In this document: piece after piece, positions 1-8,866 of the stretch
Layout: each line of letters begins with the position of its first letter
Position numbering within the stretch: position 1 is the first letter of the stretch
Source of the DNA: Maribacter dokdonensis DSW-8
Lineage (GTDB): Bacteria > Bacteroidota > Bacteroidia > Flavobacteriales > Flavobacteriaceae
DNA length: 64,000 nucleotides
Direction of reading: 5' to 3'
Assembly: GCF_001447995.1 (NCBI RefSeq)
Contig: NZ_LDPE01000001.1
Coordinates: forward strand, 1,302,001 to 1,366,000
Notes under the pieces: model-generated
Databases searched by the model: none
Seen by the model: only the letters and a program-made list of their open reading frames with translations
What the model was told of the DNA's origin: nothing
Made by a program: the position numbers and the translations under genes

Positions 1-87
1 TACAAAGGTGTGACCCAACATTCCTAAAATTACCGGAACAGAAAGCTTAATGTTATATCGAAATTCCTTAGTGTAGTTCTTTAACAA
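1..87 (-). CDS. MATE family efflux transporter, N-terminal fragment (runs off left edge)
   Basis: Only the first 29 codons are in the window. The peptide contains NYTKEFRYNIKLSVPVILG followed by MLGHTFV, which resembles the start of NorM/MATE multidrug exporters of flavobacteria, where a short basic helix leads into the first membrane segment. The frame is closed by a stop at 103-105, and the only start before the conserved part is TTG at 85-87. A TAnnTTTG promoter element (minus strand, 107-114) lies 19 bases upstream of that codon, which supports the TTG start. MATE proteins export cationic drugs using a sodium or proton gradient. The family call rests on a short stretch, so it is probable rather than certain. 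Confidence 0.6.
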   Translation of the reverse strand, partial: MLKNYTKEFRYNIKLSVPVILGMLGHTFV

Positions 88-437
88 AACTGAATCTAAT
101 TTTTAACAAAGGTACCGCTAATTGAACAATATTTTTTTGCTTTCAGCCAGTTAAAATCATTGAATTTTACAGCACTAGTTGCTCTAATTCATCAGCATAC
201 AAGATGGTAGATAACAAATAAATTTTACAATAAGTTAAAATTAAATTAACCATTCAAAAGTTAGAATAAAATATTATAAAACACTCAAAATCATTAATTT
301 AAATTAAAAAATTGATTAAAAATCCTACTAGGGAAATAAGTTAAAATTTGACCAATTAGCTATTCAACCAACACAAAAGATACTATTATGCATTAGCGAT
401 TCGTTATATACACCTAACACACCAATTACCATTAATT
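88..437. other. Divergent intergenic region, about 350 bases
   Basis: This AT-rich spacer separates the leftward MATE gene from the rightward response regulator. It holds the MATE -7 element at 107-114. No open frame of useful length, tRNA-like fold or strong hairpin is seen. Runs such as those at 290-320 are simple A/T. The response-regulator promoter must lie in the right half, but I find no exact TAnnTTTG there; the nearest is a sequence with three spacer bases around 342-350. Confidence 0.5.
107..114 (-). promoter_or_regulatory. -7 promoter element of the MATE gene
   Basis: On the minus strand this reads TACCTTTG, a match to the Bacteroidota housekeeping -7 consensus TAnnTTTG. It lies 19 bases before the proposed TTG start. 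No TTG is seen at the usual -33 spacing, so the call rests on the -7 element alone. Confidence 0.45.
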
Positions 438-842
438 ATGTCCCAAGACCCATTAATTTGGATTATAGACGATGACGATATATCTAAATATGTAATGAAA
501 CGTTATTTAAAACAATTATCTGCAAGTAGAATTGTTGACTTTCCAGATTCTTTACAGCCCTTAAAATTTATACAGGATAACGTCAATGCCATTGAAGATT
601 TACCCGATGTAATTTTTCTTGACCTTCACATGCCTATTTTAAACGGTTTCGATTTTATTAGGGACTTTCAACAAGTAACGTCCAAAATAAATAAGAAAAT
701 TAAAATTGTCATGTTAACCTCATCTATAAACGCAGAAGATGTAGAAATAGCAAAGAGCTTTCCTGAAATCTCAAATTATTTCATAAAACCTATAAAACAT
801 AGAGATCTAGAGAAAATCATGGACGTTGAACTTAATAACTAA
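438..842 (+). CDS. Single-domain response regulator (CheY-like receiver)
   Basis: This 134-residue protein is a stand-alone receiver domain with no output domain. The acidic cluster D11-D14, the phospho-acceptor D62 in FLDLHMP, the conserved Thr near residue 94 (VMLTSS) and Lys117 followed by Pro (IKP) are all present, so it should be phosphorylated by a histidine kinase or histidine phosphotransferase. Such regulators usually act by protein contact in phosphorelays. No kinase gene is adjacent, so its partner is unknown. The stop lies three bases from the converging mazG stop, with no room for a separate terminator. Confidence 0.9.
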   Translation: MSQDPLIWIIDDDDISKYVMKRYLKQLSASRIVDFPDSLQPLKFIQDNVNAIEDLPDVIFLDLHMPILNGFDFIRDFQQVTSKINKKIKIVMLTSSINAEDVEIAKSFPEISNYFIKPIKHRDLEKIMDVELNN

Positions 843-845
843 AAA

Positions 846-1622
846 TTACTCATAGGTCTTAGCTTTATTCCAATAGATATCCATTTCCTCTAAGGTCATA
901 TCTTTCATATCCTTGCCTATTTCCTTTGCGCTATTTTCTAAATATTGAAAACGCTTAATAAATTTCTTATTGGTTCTTTCCAGCGCATTTTCTGGATTAA
1001 CCCCCAAAAATCTAGCGTAATTGATCATTGAAAAAAGTACGTCACCAAATTCAGCTTCAATCTTTTCAATATCACCTTTTTGCACCTCTTCTTGAAGTTC
1101 GCCTAATTCTTCCTGTACCTTTTCAAAAACTTGTTGTGGTTCTTCCCAATCAAACCCTACTCCCGCTACCTTGTCTTGTATTCTATTTGCTTTCACTAGA
1201 GCCGGCAAACTCCTTGGAACCCCTTCCAATACACTTTTCTTACCTTCTTTTAACTTGATCTGCTCCCAATTTCTTTTTACGTCATCTTCATTTAACACCT
1301 TAACGTCTTCGTAAATGTGTGGGTGTCTATTCACCAATTTATCGCAAATGGCATTAGCTACATCAGCTATATCAAAATCATTGGTTTCAGACCCAATTTT
1401 TGAATAGAATATAATATGCAAAAGTACATCCCCCAATTCCATTTTCACCTCATTAAGGTCATTATCTAAAATGGCATCACCCAACTCGTAGGTTTCCTCT
1501 ATGGTCAAATGTCTAAGGGATTGCATGGTCTGCTTTTTATCCCAAGGGCATTGCTCCCGTAATTCGTCCATGATAGTCAATAATCGATCAAGTGCCTGTA
1601 ATTGTTCCTTTCTATTGTTCAT
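846..1622 (-). CDS. mazG: Nucleoside triphosphate pyrophosphohydrolase MazG
   Basis: MazG hydrolyses (d)NTPs to monophosphate and pyrophosphate and is thought to clean damaged nucleotides or modulate ppGpp. Two MazG-like helical domains are visible: an N-terminal one with CPWDKKQTMQSL and EETYELGDAI plus ELGDVLLH, and a C-terminal one with EELGELQEE and EFGDVLFSMI, matching the EExxE and ExxD metal-binding pattern of all-alpha NTP pyrophosphatases. The frame opens at 1649, but that start overlaps a promoter element at 1637-1644. The ATG at 1620-1622 (MNNRKEQLQALD) fits the family start, giving 258 residues. It converges on the response regulator. Confidence 0.93.
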   Translation of the reverse strand: MNNRKEQLQALDRLLTIMDELREQCPWDKKQTMQSLRHLTIEETYELGDAILDNDLNEVKMELGDVLLHIIFYSKIGSETNDFDIADVANAICDKLVNRHPHIYEDVKVLNEDDVKRNWEQIKLKEGKKSVLEGVPRSLPALVKANRIQDKVAGVGFDWEEPQQVFEKVQEELGELQEEVQKGDIEKIEAEFGDVLFSMINYARFLGVNPENALERTNKKFIKRFQYLENSAKEIGKDMKDMTLEEMDIYWNKAKTYE

Positions 1623-1636
1623 GAATGTGGTTTTCA

Positions 1637-1644
1637 CAAAAGTA
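1637..1644 (-). promoter_or_regulatory. -7 promoter element of mazG
   Basis: The minus strand reads TACTTTTG, matching TAnnTTTG, 14 bases before the ATG at 1622. It falls inside the longer open frame and so argues for the shorter MazG start. Confidence 0.5.
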
Positions 1645-1796
1645 AGCAACCATAGATTCTCTCGCTAAAAATCCTGTTTTGTTTTCGTACATTTAAAATC
1701 ATAAGTAGTTATCATCATTTGCACTACTCATGCAACCATTACAAATGAAATTACAATTGCTAAAACAACAACTAACAACAATAGATTATCACACCT

Positions 1797-2630
1797 ATGA
1801 AAACACGCAGAAATTTTCTTAAACGGGCAGGTCTGTTCAGTGCCGCTACCCTTTTAACGCCTCAGCTTAATTTAGCATTTCCTAAAAATTCAATATACGG
1901 CGTACAGCTTTATTCATTTAGAGAAGCCATGTTGAAAAATCCTAAAAAAGCCTTGGAAACAATTGCAAGCTTAGGTTTTAAGGAAATTGAAAGTGCAGGG
2001 TCAAATAAAGGCTATTACTATGGTTTATCACCTGTGGAAATGGGTGAAACCTGTAAAGCATTAGGCATGACACTTACCAGTGGTCATGTACATTTAGATG
2101 ATAAATTTGAACGGACTATAGCACATGCAGTAGCATCTGGACAGGAATATTTGATTTGTTCGTCGTTACCTTCTAAAGGACAAACTATAGATAATTACAA
2201 AAGGGTTGCTGAAAAGTTCAATATCGCTGGTGAAGCATGTAAAAGGCAAGGTTTAAAATTTGGCTATCATAATCATGAATATGAATTTGAATCTGAAAAA
2301 GGAGAGATTCTTTATGATGTTCTTATGGATAATACCCAAAAGGATCTAGTGCATATGGAACTTGATTTGGGTTGGGTGGTTGTTGCCGGTAAAGACCCCT
2401 TACATTATTTTAAAAAATACCCGGGCAGGTTTCCGTTATGGCATTTGAAGGATATGAATATGCATGAAAAAGTAAGTACTGAATTTGGTAAAGGGGTGCT
2501 TGACATACCTTTAATGATTGAGTTAAAAGAATTATCTGGTGTTGAACATATTTACATTGAACAAGAAGAATATAGTAGCACACCTATAGAAAGCATGCAG
2601 TATAACATGAATTATTTAATGAATCTATAA
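1797..2630 (+). CDS. Tat-exported sugar phosphate isomerase/epimerase-like TIM barrel
   Basis: This 277-residue protein has a twin-arginine signal (RRNFLK near residues 4-9, then a hydrophobic stretch), so it is probably exported folded. The rest is a xylose isomerase-like TIM barrel (AP_endonuc_2 fold). Acidic and histidine metal-site candidates are in YHNHEYEFE, MELDLGWVV, WHLKDMN and IYIEQEEY. Relatives isomerise or epimerise free sugars or inositols, and the substrate cannot be read from sequence. It is followed after nine bases by the SMP-30-like lipoprotein, so the two are likely cotranscribed and may handle the same oxidised or epimerised sugar in the periplasm. Confidence 0.85.
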   Translation: MKTRRNFLKRAGLFSAATLLTPQLNLAFPKNSIYGVQLYSFREAMLKNPKKALETIASLGFKEIESAGSNKGYYYGLSPVEMGETCKALGMTLTSGHVHLDDKFERTIAHAVASGQEYLICSSLPSKGQTIDNYKRVAEKFNIAGEACKRQGLKFGYHNHEYEFESEKGEILYDVLMDNTQKDLVHMELDLGWVVVAGKDPLHYFKKYPGRFPLWHLKDMNMHEKVSTEFGKGVLDIPLMIELKELSGVEHIYIEQEEYSSTPIESMQYNMNYLMNL

Positions 2631-2639
2631 GCTTAACAC

Positions 2640-3542
2640 ATGAAAACCAAGTATACCATAATCAGTTCTCTTGCCTTAGGCATTCTTGTATTCTCTTGTA
2701 AAGCCCAACATTCATCTATAATAGCAGACGATACGTTGCTAGTTAAAGTAGATAGTACATACAGTTTTACAGAGGGTCCGGCCTCAGATAAAGATGGCAA
2801 TGTTTATTTTACCGATCAACCAAATGATAAAATAATTAAGTGGCATGCAAATGACAATTCGCTAAGTATATTCAAAGAACCTTCGGGTAGGGCAAACGGT
2901 CTATATTTTGACCATGACGGAAATTTATTGGCCGCTGCAGACGAGAATAATGAACTATGGAGAATTGACAGTAACGGAAATGTTGATACCCTATTAACTT
3001 CTTTTGAAGATAAAAAACTTAATGGTCCTAATGATATTTGGGTAGATTTAAAAGGTGGTATCTATTTTACCGACCCCTATTACCAAAGAGAATACTGGAC
3101 AAGAACTAAGGCAGAAATTTCAGAAAAGAATGTGTATTACATATCTCCAGATGGAAAAGAGGTATCTATTATAGCTTCTGGTTTTGTTCAGCCCAATGGT
3201 ATCATAGGTACTCCAGACGGTAAAACACTTTACGTTGCTGATATTGGGGATAAAAAAACATATGCTTACACCATACAACCTAATGGAACCCTAAAAGGTA
3301 AAAAACTTTTCACCAATATGGGTTCAGATGGCATGACCATTGACAATAAAGGCAATATATATCTTACAGGTGATGGTGTTACTGTTTTTAACAAGAAAGG
3401 CGAACAAATACATCATATTCCTATAAACGAAAACTGGACGGCCAATATCACTTTTGGAGGTAAGGACCAAAACATACTATTCATTACGGCAATGGGTGCT
3501 ATTTACACTCTAAAAATGAATGTGAAAGGTGTTAGGTACTAG
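2640..3542 (+). CDS. SMP-30/gluconolactonase-like lipoprotein
   Basis: This 300-residue protein begins with a lipoprotein signal ending LVFSC, so it should be lipid-anchored in the periplasm or outer membrane. The body is a six-bladed SMP-30/gluconolactonase/LRE-like propeller: EGPASDKDGNVYFTD, GRANGLYFD, GPNDIWVD, GGIYFTDPYY and QPNGIIG carry the Glu, Asn and Asp residues that bind the catalytic divalent metal in lactonases. The likely reaction is hydrolysis of a sugar lactone. It is the second gene of a pair with the upstream isomerase. The short C-terminus suggests no extra domain. Confidence 0.88.
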   Translation: MKTKYTIISSLALGILVFSCKAQHSSIIADDTLLVKVDSTYSFTEGPASDKDGNVYFTDQPNDKIIKWHANDNSLSIFKEPSGRANGLYFDHDGNLLAAADENNELWRIDSNGNVDTLLTSFEDKKLNGPNDIWVDLKGGIYFTDPYYQREYWTRTKAEISEKNVYYISPDGKEVSIIASGFVQPNGIIGTPDGKTLYVADIGDKKTYAYTIQPNGTLKGKKLFTNMGSDGMTIDNKGNIYLTGDGVTVFNKKGEQIHHIPINENWTANITFGGKDQNILFITAMGAIYTLKMNVKGVRY

Positions 3543-3777
3543 CTGAATACGGCTATTGAAACATATAAGCTGCAATAATTCTAAAAGGAGGGATTACATT
3601 TGATTATTTGCCCATAACCTAATTAAATAAATCAAACACATTGATCAGCAATTAAAGGTCTCATGTAAAAAACGCATTTACAATGATCTTATATTATCAT
3701 ATATTCAATAAAAGGATTTAAAAATTTATAATTCCTCGATTTTAATTATCTTAAACGACTTAAAATCCAACCAAACT

Positions 3778-4509
3778 ATGATAACATATATTTTTGAATT
3801 TATTGGAACCGCATTACTCATTTTAATAGGAAATGGTATTGTTGCCAATTTAGTTTTAAAAGGTACCAAAGGAAGCGATTCTGGCTGGACAGGAATATCC
3901 CTAGCTTGGGGTATAGCCGTTTTTATTGGTGTTTTTGTTTCCGCAGATACCAGCGGTGCCCATTTAAACCCAGCTGTCACCATTGGTTTGGCCGTAGCCG
4001 GTAAATTTTCATGGTCATTGGCACCTGGCTATATCCTAGCTCAAATTTTAGGGGCAATGATGGGAAATTTTTTGGTATGGCTCAATTATAAAAAACAATA
4101 TGAAGAAACGGAAGATACAAGTGCTATTTTAGCCACCTTTTCTACATCACCCGCCATTAGAAGTCCGTTTTGGAATATGGTTACAGAAATCATAGGTGCA
4201 TTCGCCTTAGTATTCGGTGTATTTTATATTGCCGGGGGCACTATGGGAGATAGTCCTGTTTCTTTAGGTTCATTAGATGCCCTACCAGTAGCCTTATTGG
4301 TGATGGGTATAGGTTTTGGTTTAGGAGGCCCTACGGGATATGCTATAAATCCTGCACGTGATTTTGGACCAAGATTATTACATTCCATTTTGCCCATTAA
4401 AAATAAAGGAAAAAGTGATTGGGGCTATGCATGGGTACCTATTGTAGGTCCTATAATTGGCGGAGTACTAGCCGCATTACTATTCATGCTTATAGAAACA
4501 TTGCAATAA
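3778..4509 (+). CDS. MIP family aquaporin / glycerol facilitator
   Basis: This 243-residue inner-membrane channel has the two half-helix NPA motifs of the major intrinsic protein family, at residues 64-66 (HLNPAVTIG) and 191-193 (AINPARDFGPR). The Asp directly after the selectivity-filter Arg is the hallmark of glycerol-conducting members, so glycerol or another small polyol is more likely than water alone. Six hydrophobic segments are evident. It starts a tight group in which the next genes follow at gaps of 10, 4 and 12 bases, so channel, esterases and hexosaminidase are probably one transcript. A TACATTTG element at 3595-3602 could be its promoter but lies far upstream. Confidence 0.93.
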   Translation: MITYIFEFIGTALLILIGNGIVANLVLKGTKGSDSGWTGISLAWGIAVFIGVFVSADTSGAHLNPAVTIGLAVAGKFSWSLAPGYILAQILGAMMGNFLVWLNYKKQYEETEDTSAILATFSTSPAIRSPFWNMVTEIIGAFALVFGVFYIAGGTMGDSPVSLGSLDALPVALLVMGIGFGLGGPTGYAINPARDFGPRLLHSILPIKNKGKSDWGYAWVPIVGPIIGGVLAALLFMLIETLQ

Positions 4510-4519
4510 AAAAGATATT

Positions 4520-5395
4520 ATGAAGAAAATTATTTTAGTTACCTGTATTTTTATCTCCATGAATGTACTTGCACAAAAGATGGTAGATCTGCCCTTTGAA
4601 AAAAATGCCGATGTAACCTGGTCAACGGCAGAAAGAGAATACTATTCTGATATTTGGGAAAACGAAGTGGTCACCAATGTTTCCGTACCACGATTAGAGG
4701 TATTTGAAGCTGACCAACCAAACGGCACCAGTGTCATTGTTGCACCAGGTGGCGGACTTTACGGCCTAAGTATTGAAAGCGAAGGTAGACAAGTTGCAAA
4801 GTGGTTGAATAAAAAAGGTATCACCGCTTTTGTTTTAAAATATAGGTTAGTACCTACCGGTATTGATGGTATAAAAGAGATTACCGATGAAGGAGCAACC
4901 AACCCGGCTAAAATAGGTGAAAGGGTAACGCCCGTTTTACCTTTATCTATTGCGGATGGGCTTTCTGCCATTACATATGTAAGAACCAATGCAAGTAATA
5001 TGAAATTGGACCCCAATAAAATTGGCTTTATGGGTTTTTCCGCTGGCGGGGCCGTTACCATGGGAGTTACATTTAATGCAACGGAAAACAACAGACCAAA
5101 CTTCATAGTACCAGTTTATCCTTGGATGACAGTTTTAGGGGAATATAGTGTACCGCAAGATGCGCCGCCTATGTTGGTGATTTGTGCATCTGATGACCCT
5201 TTAGGTTTGGCAAAACCAAGTGCCGACTTATATTCCGCATGGTTAACAAATGGCAAAAATACCGCTATGCACATGTATTCTAAAGGCGGACATGGATTTG
5301 GGATGAAAACCCAAAATTTAGCATCGGATAATTGGATATCACAGGTTTACAAATGGGCACTAACTGAAAAATTCACAGAAACCATTAATAAATAA
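4520..5395 (+). CDS. Exported alpha/beta hydrolase (acetyl-esterase-like)
   Basis: This 291-residue enzyme carries a Sec signal (first about 19 residues, ending NVLAQ). The hydrolase fold shows an oxyanion loop APGGGLYG, the nucleophile elbow GFSAGG with Ser near residue 174, a probable acid in ASDDPLG, and the catalytic His in GGHGFG. The layout matches bifunctional acetyl/feruloyl-esterase or acetyl-xylan-esterase-like enzymes, which remove acyl groups from glycans. It is the second gene of the aquaporin to hexosaminidase group, which fits deacetylation of an external polysaccharide. The exact substrate is inference. Confidence 0.85.
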   Translation: MKKIILVTCIFISMNVLAQKMVDLPFEKNADVTWSTAEREYYSDIWENEVVTNVSVPRLEVFEADQPNGTSVIVAPGGGLYGLSIESEGRQVAKWLNKKGITAFVLKYRLVPTGIDGIKEITDEGATNPAKIGERVTPVLPLSIADGLSAITYVRTNASNMKLDPNKIGFMGFSAGGAVTMGVTFNATENNRPNFIVPVYPWMTVLGEYSVPQDAPPMLVICASDDPLGLAKPSADLYSAWLTNGKNTAMHMYSKGGHGFGMKTQNLASDNWISQVYKWALTEKFTETINK

Positions 5396-5399
5396 AAGT

Positions 5400-6089
5400 A
5401 TGTCTCAACAACAACTCAACCTTAAAACCATAAAAAAAATAAGAACACTTACTGTTCTTATTTTTTTTGTTTCCTTAACCAGTTTTGGGCAAGTAGAAAA
5501 TGTATTTACAAAAGAGGTAAAAGATATCACCGCCAAGTATGACAGTATTTGGGATTCCAGTAAAGAGACCATTGTATTCACAGGTAGTTCAAGCGTACGC
5601 CTATGGAGAAAATTACAAGAGGAGTTTCCCGATCATCAAATCATCAATAGTGGTTTTGGAGGATCACAAGCATCTGACCTTTTATACTTTATAGATGAAC
5701 TGATATTATCTTACAACCCTAAAAAGGTATTTATATATGAAGGTGATAATGATTTGTGGGCTAAAAAAAGACCTGCTGATGTTCTTGATACTACCGCAGA
5801 TATCATCCGTCGAATAAAAGCAAAAAATACCTCAACACAAGTTATATTAATATCGGCAAAACCAAGTATTAGCCGTTGGAAAATTCGAGGAAAATATAAA
5901 AGGTTAAATAGAAAAATGGAACGTTTTACCCAAGACGACCCAAATTTGTTCTATGTAGATGTATGGAAACCTATGTTGAACAAGCGAAAACTAAAAACCG
6001 ATATTTTTATTGAAGACGGTTTACATATGAACCAAAAAGGTTATGATATTTGGTATGCAGCCATGAAAGATTTAGTAAACCAACCTTAA
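5400..6089 (+). CDS. Exported SGNH/GDSL hydrolase
   Basis: The 229-residue protein has a signal sequence (hydrophobic stretch at residues 17-30, ending SFGQ) preceded by a basic region. SGNH blocks are present: FTGSSSVRLW with nucleophile Ser near residue 64, NSGFGGSQASD (Gly block), EGDNDLW (Asn block) and DGLHMNQKGY supplying the Asp-His pair. Such enzymes are acyl esterases, often acting on acetylated carbohydrates or platelet-activating-factor-like substrates. The start is four bases after the preceding stop. With the upstream alpha/beta hydrolase this gives two different exported esterases in one operon. Confidence 0.87.
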   Translation: MSQQQLNLKTIKKIRTLTVLIFFVSLTSFGQVENVFTKEVKDITAKYDSIWDSSKETIVFTGSSSVRLWRKLQEEFPDHQIINSGFGGSQASDLLYFIDELILSYNPKKVFIYEGDNDLWAKKRPADVLDTTADIIRRIKAKNTSTQVILISAKPSISRWKIRGKYKRLNRKMERFTQDDPNLFYVDVWKPMLNKRKLKTDIFIEDGLHMNQKGYDIWYAAMKDLVNQP

Positions 6090-6101
6090 TTATTCAACAA
6101 A

Positions 6102-7712
6102 ATGAAAACCTTTTGTATTCGAAGTCTATTTTTCACAAGTTTAATGCTATTATGCCTTGCTTGTGCAGAGAAGAAGAAAGAACGAATTGCAATGCCTAGC
6201 ACTGATTTATCTAAAGTTAGTCTAATACCCAAACCTTTAAAAACCATACCTACAAATTCTGCATTTGCATTAGATCAATTTACGGCAATATACACTTCTA
6301 AAAATGCAACTGGCTTTGAAGAGGTTGGTACGTTCTTAGCTACTAAATTAAAAGACAAAATTAACCTAAGTATACCCGTAAATAGTGAAGGTTCTAACAC
6401 AATAGAACGTGTAATCTACATCAACCAAAGTGACAGTACCGATTTAGAAACACCAGAAGCCTACCAATTATATATTAACCAAGATTCTATCATCATAAAC
6501 TCCAATACGGCAGAAGGTGCGTTTAGAGGTATACAAACACTAAGACAATTGGTGCCGCTTAAAAGTAATGACACTTTGGCTCCACAGAAAATATGGCCAG
6601 TACCATCGGGTAAAATAATTGATAACCCAAATTTTGCCTACCGAGGTTCTATGTTAGATGTTGCAAGACATTTTTTTAGTGTAGATGATGTAAAGAAATA
6701 TATAGACCTATTATCATATTACAAGATAAACGTTCTTCACTTACACCTTAGTGATGACCAAGGTTGGCGTATAGAAATAAAATCTTGGCCCAAGCTTATA
6801 GAAATTGGCGGAAGCACTGAAGTTGGTGGCGAAGCAGGAGGATTTTATACTCAAGAAGATTATAAGGAAATCGTGCGTTATGCAGCGGAAAGGTATATGA
6901 CCATTATACCAGAGATTGATATGCCGGGCCATACCAATGCCGCTTCGGTTTCATATCCTTTTTTAAACGGAAACGGAAAAACACCTAAACTGTACGAAGG
7001 TATGCGTGTTGGTTTTAGCACGTTTGACACAAGAAAAGATACCGTATATGCATTTATAGATGATGTAGTAGAAGAAATTGCTGCCATTACGCCTGGTCCA
7101 TATTTTCATGTAGGTGGAGATGAAAGCCATGTAACTAAAAAGAAAGATTACATACACTTTATAAATAAGGTAGAAAAAATAGTTCAAAAACATGGCAAAC
7201 GAATGATCGGATGGGATGAAGTTGCCATTGCAGATGTAGATTCAACCTCAATTTCACAATGGTGGGCCAGTGAGGAAAATGCCAAAAAAGCGGTTGACAA
7301 AGGCATGCAAATTATAGTGTCCCCTGCAAAGAAAGCATACTTGGATATGGAGTATGATACCCTTTCTAAATTCGGGTTGCACTGGGCAGCATATATACCG
7401 GTAGATACCGCATACATTTGGACACCAGAAGAATATGGTATTCCGTTAGAAAATATTTTAGGTGTAGAAGCGCCGCTTTGGTCAGAAACCATTAGTAATA
7501 TTGATGAGCTAGAGTATTTAGCTTTTCCTAGAATTATTGGCTATTCTGAACTTAGTTGGAGTATTAAGGAAAACAGAAACTGGGAAGACTATAGAGTAAG
7601 ACTGGCAGACCAAGCTCCATTTTTAGATCGTATGGACGTTAAGTACTATCCTTCTGCTCTAATTGATTGGAAGAAAAGTGAATATACCTATGAAACCATA
7701 GAAAAAGACTAA
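6102..7712 (+). CDS. Beta-N-acetylhexosaminidase, GH20 lipoprotein
   Basis: This 536-residue protein has a lipoprotein signal ending LCLAC. An N-terminal GH20b-like domain (about residues 40-170) precedes the catalytic TIM barrel. The catalytic Asp-Glu pair lies in HVGGDES (about D340-E341), with DVARHFF, HLHLSDDQGWR, PEIDMPGH and WGWDEV-type blocks (IGWDEV) also seen. GH20 enzymes remove terminal GlcNAc or GalNAc from chitin fragments or glycoconjugates using the substrate acetamido group. As the last gene of the operon it provides the clearest substrate hint: amino-sugar-containing glycans. A strong bidirectional terminator follows. Confidence 0.95.
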   Translation: MKTFCIRSLFFTSLMLLCLACAEKKKERIAMPSTDLSKVSLIPKPLKTIPTNSAFALDQFTAIYTSKNATGFEEVGTFLATKLKDKINLSIPVNSEGSNTIERVIYINQSDSTDLETPEAYQLYINQDSIIINSNTAEGAFRGIQTLRQLVPLKSNDTLAPQKIWPVPSGKIIDNPNFAYRGSMLDVARHFFSVDDVKKYIDLLSYYKINVLHLHLSDDQGWRIEIKSWPKLIEIGGSTEVGGEAGGFYTQEDYKEIVRYAAERYMTIIPEIDMPGHTNAASVSYPFLNGNGKTPKLYEGMRVGFSTFDTRKDTVYAFIDDVVEEIAAITPGPYFHVGGDESHVTKKKDYIHFINKVEKIVQKHGKRMIGWDEVAIADVDSTSISQWWASEENAKKAVDKGMQIIVSPAKKAYLDMEYDTLSKFGLHWAAYIPVDTAYIWTPEEYGIPLENILGVEAPLWSETISNIDELEYLAFPRIIGYSELSWSIKENRNWEDYRVRLADQAPFLDRMDVKYYPSALIDWKKSEYTYETIEKD

Positions 7713-7728
7713 AGATTAATAGTCCATT

Positions 7729-7763
7729 AAAAAAGCCTTGATCGTTGTGACCAAGGCTTTTTT
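7729..7763. terminator. Bidirectional terminator after the GH20 gene
   Basis: A perfect 12-base inverted repeat (AAAAAAGCCTTG at 7729-7740 and its complement at 7752-7763) encloses an 11-base loop. It has a T run on each strand, so it can end the hexosaminidase transcript and the opposing DUF5606 transcript. Confidence 0.9.
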
Positions 7764-7786
7764 TATTTATTATTACAATATAAAGG

Positions 7787-8215
7787 TTATTTCTCCTCAG
7801 AAGCTTCTTCGCTGGCAACCTCTTCGCTTGAAAAATCGGTGATTTTATTATCTACCAATATATTGTACCATTGGATTACCTTTTTAATGTCACTAACATA
7901 AACGCGATCCTCATCGTAGTTAGGTAATACTTCAAAGAAGTATTCTTCTAATTTGATCTTCTCTTCTTTATGCCCAATAGATGTTTTACCACCATCTTCT
8001 TTTTCTTGTATTTTTTTGAATACATCTCTTAAAGGCACTTCCTCTTCAAGTGTATAAATGGCAATTTCAGACAAAACACTAACGCTGCTACGTAAGCTTA
8101 CCGTAATTCTTTTTCCATCTAACAAGGACTCCGCCACAAACCCTGTTCTAGTTTGGGTAATTAATTTATATAAACCTGGTTTTCCTGCAACGGATAAAAT
8201 CTTCTCTAACCCCAT
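7787..8215 (-). CDS. DUF5606-like conserved protein
   Basis: A small cytoplasmic protein of 142 residues, with the conserved opening LEKILSVAGKPGLYKL then TRTGFVAESLLDGKR and an acidic Glu/Ser-rich tail. This matches a family of unknown function widespread in Bacteroidota that often sits beside the peptide deformylase gene, as here. The open frame reaches a TTG at 8242, but the ATG at 8213-8215 begins exactly at the family start and is preferred. It is third in a ruvX-def-DUF5606 transcript, about 60 bases after def. No function is assigned; the beta-rich N-terminal part could be a small binding fold. Confidence 0.8.
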   Translation of the reverse strand: MGLEKILSVAGKPGLYKLITQTRTGFVAESLLDGKRITVSLRSSVSVLSEIAIYTLEEEVPLRDVFKKIQEKEDGGKTSIGHKEEKIKLEEYFFEVLPNYDEDRVYVSDIKKVIQWYNILVDNKITDFSSEEVASEEASEEK

Positions 8216-8275
8216 ATACTCTTTTAAAATTTTAGTCGACAAATATTATACTTTTCTATTAATTATGATATGATT

Positions 8276-8866
8276 TTAACGTCCTTTTTTTAATGACGGA
8301 AATTTCATTCTATATTCAACACTGATTTTTCCTTTTGAAATATTGGCCAATCTGCCCTTAATCATTCTTTTCTTTAAAGAAGACAATTTATCAGTAAACA
8401 GTACTCCTTCAATATGATCATACTCATGTTGAATTACACGTGCCAAAAGACCACTATACGTTTCTACATGTTCTTTAAAATTTTCGTCTAAATAACTGAT
8501 CTTAATAGTTTCCTTTCTGCGAACATCTTCACGAACATCCGGTATACTTAAACAACCTTCGTTAAAAGCCCATTCTTCACCAGTTTCTTCTTCAATAGTC
8601 GCATTTATGAATACGCGCTTGAATCCGTCCAATTGCTTTTGTTCTTCCGGTGTTAAATCCTCATCGCCACTAAATGGTGTTGAATCTACCAAGAATATAC
8701 GTATTGGAAGCCCAATTTGAGGAGCCGCAAGACCTACGCCACTAGCATTGTACATGGTGTCCCACATGTTGGCAATCAATTCATTCAGTTTTGGATAATC
8801 TTTATCTATATCATCCGCAACTTTTCTTAGTACGGGATCACCGTAGGCAATAATGGGTAATATCAT
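8276..8866 (-). CDS. def: Peptide deformylase
   Basis: Def removes the formyl group from the initiator methionine of new proteins. All three signature motifs are intact: GVGLAAPQIG, EGCLSIP (metal-binding Cys) and QHEYDHIEGVLF (two metal-binding His and the catalytic Glu). At 196 residues the length is typical of Bacteroidota Def, including the acidic insert around residues 70-85. Its ATG begins immediately after the ruvX stop, so translation is coupled. Cytoplasmic, essential. Confidence 0.97.
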   Translation of the reverse strand: MILPIIAYGDPVLRKVADDIDKDYPKLNELIANMWDTMYNASGVGLAAPQIGLPIRIFLVDSTPFSGDEDLTPEEQKQLDGFKRVFINATIEEETGEEWAFNEGCLSIPDVREDVRRKETIKISYLDENFKEHVETYSGLLARVIQHEYDHIEGVLFTDKLSSLKKRMIKGRLANISKGKISVEYRMKFPSLKKGR

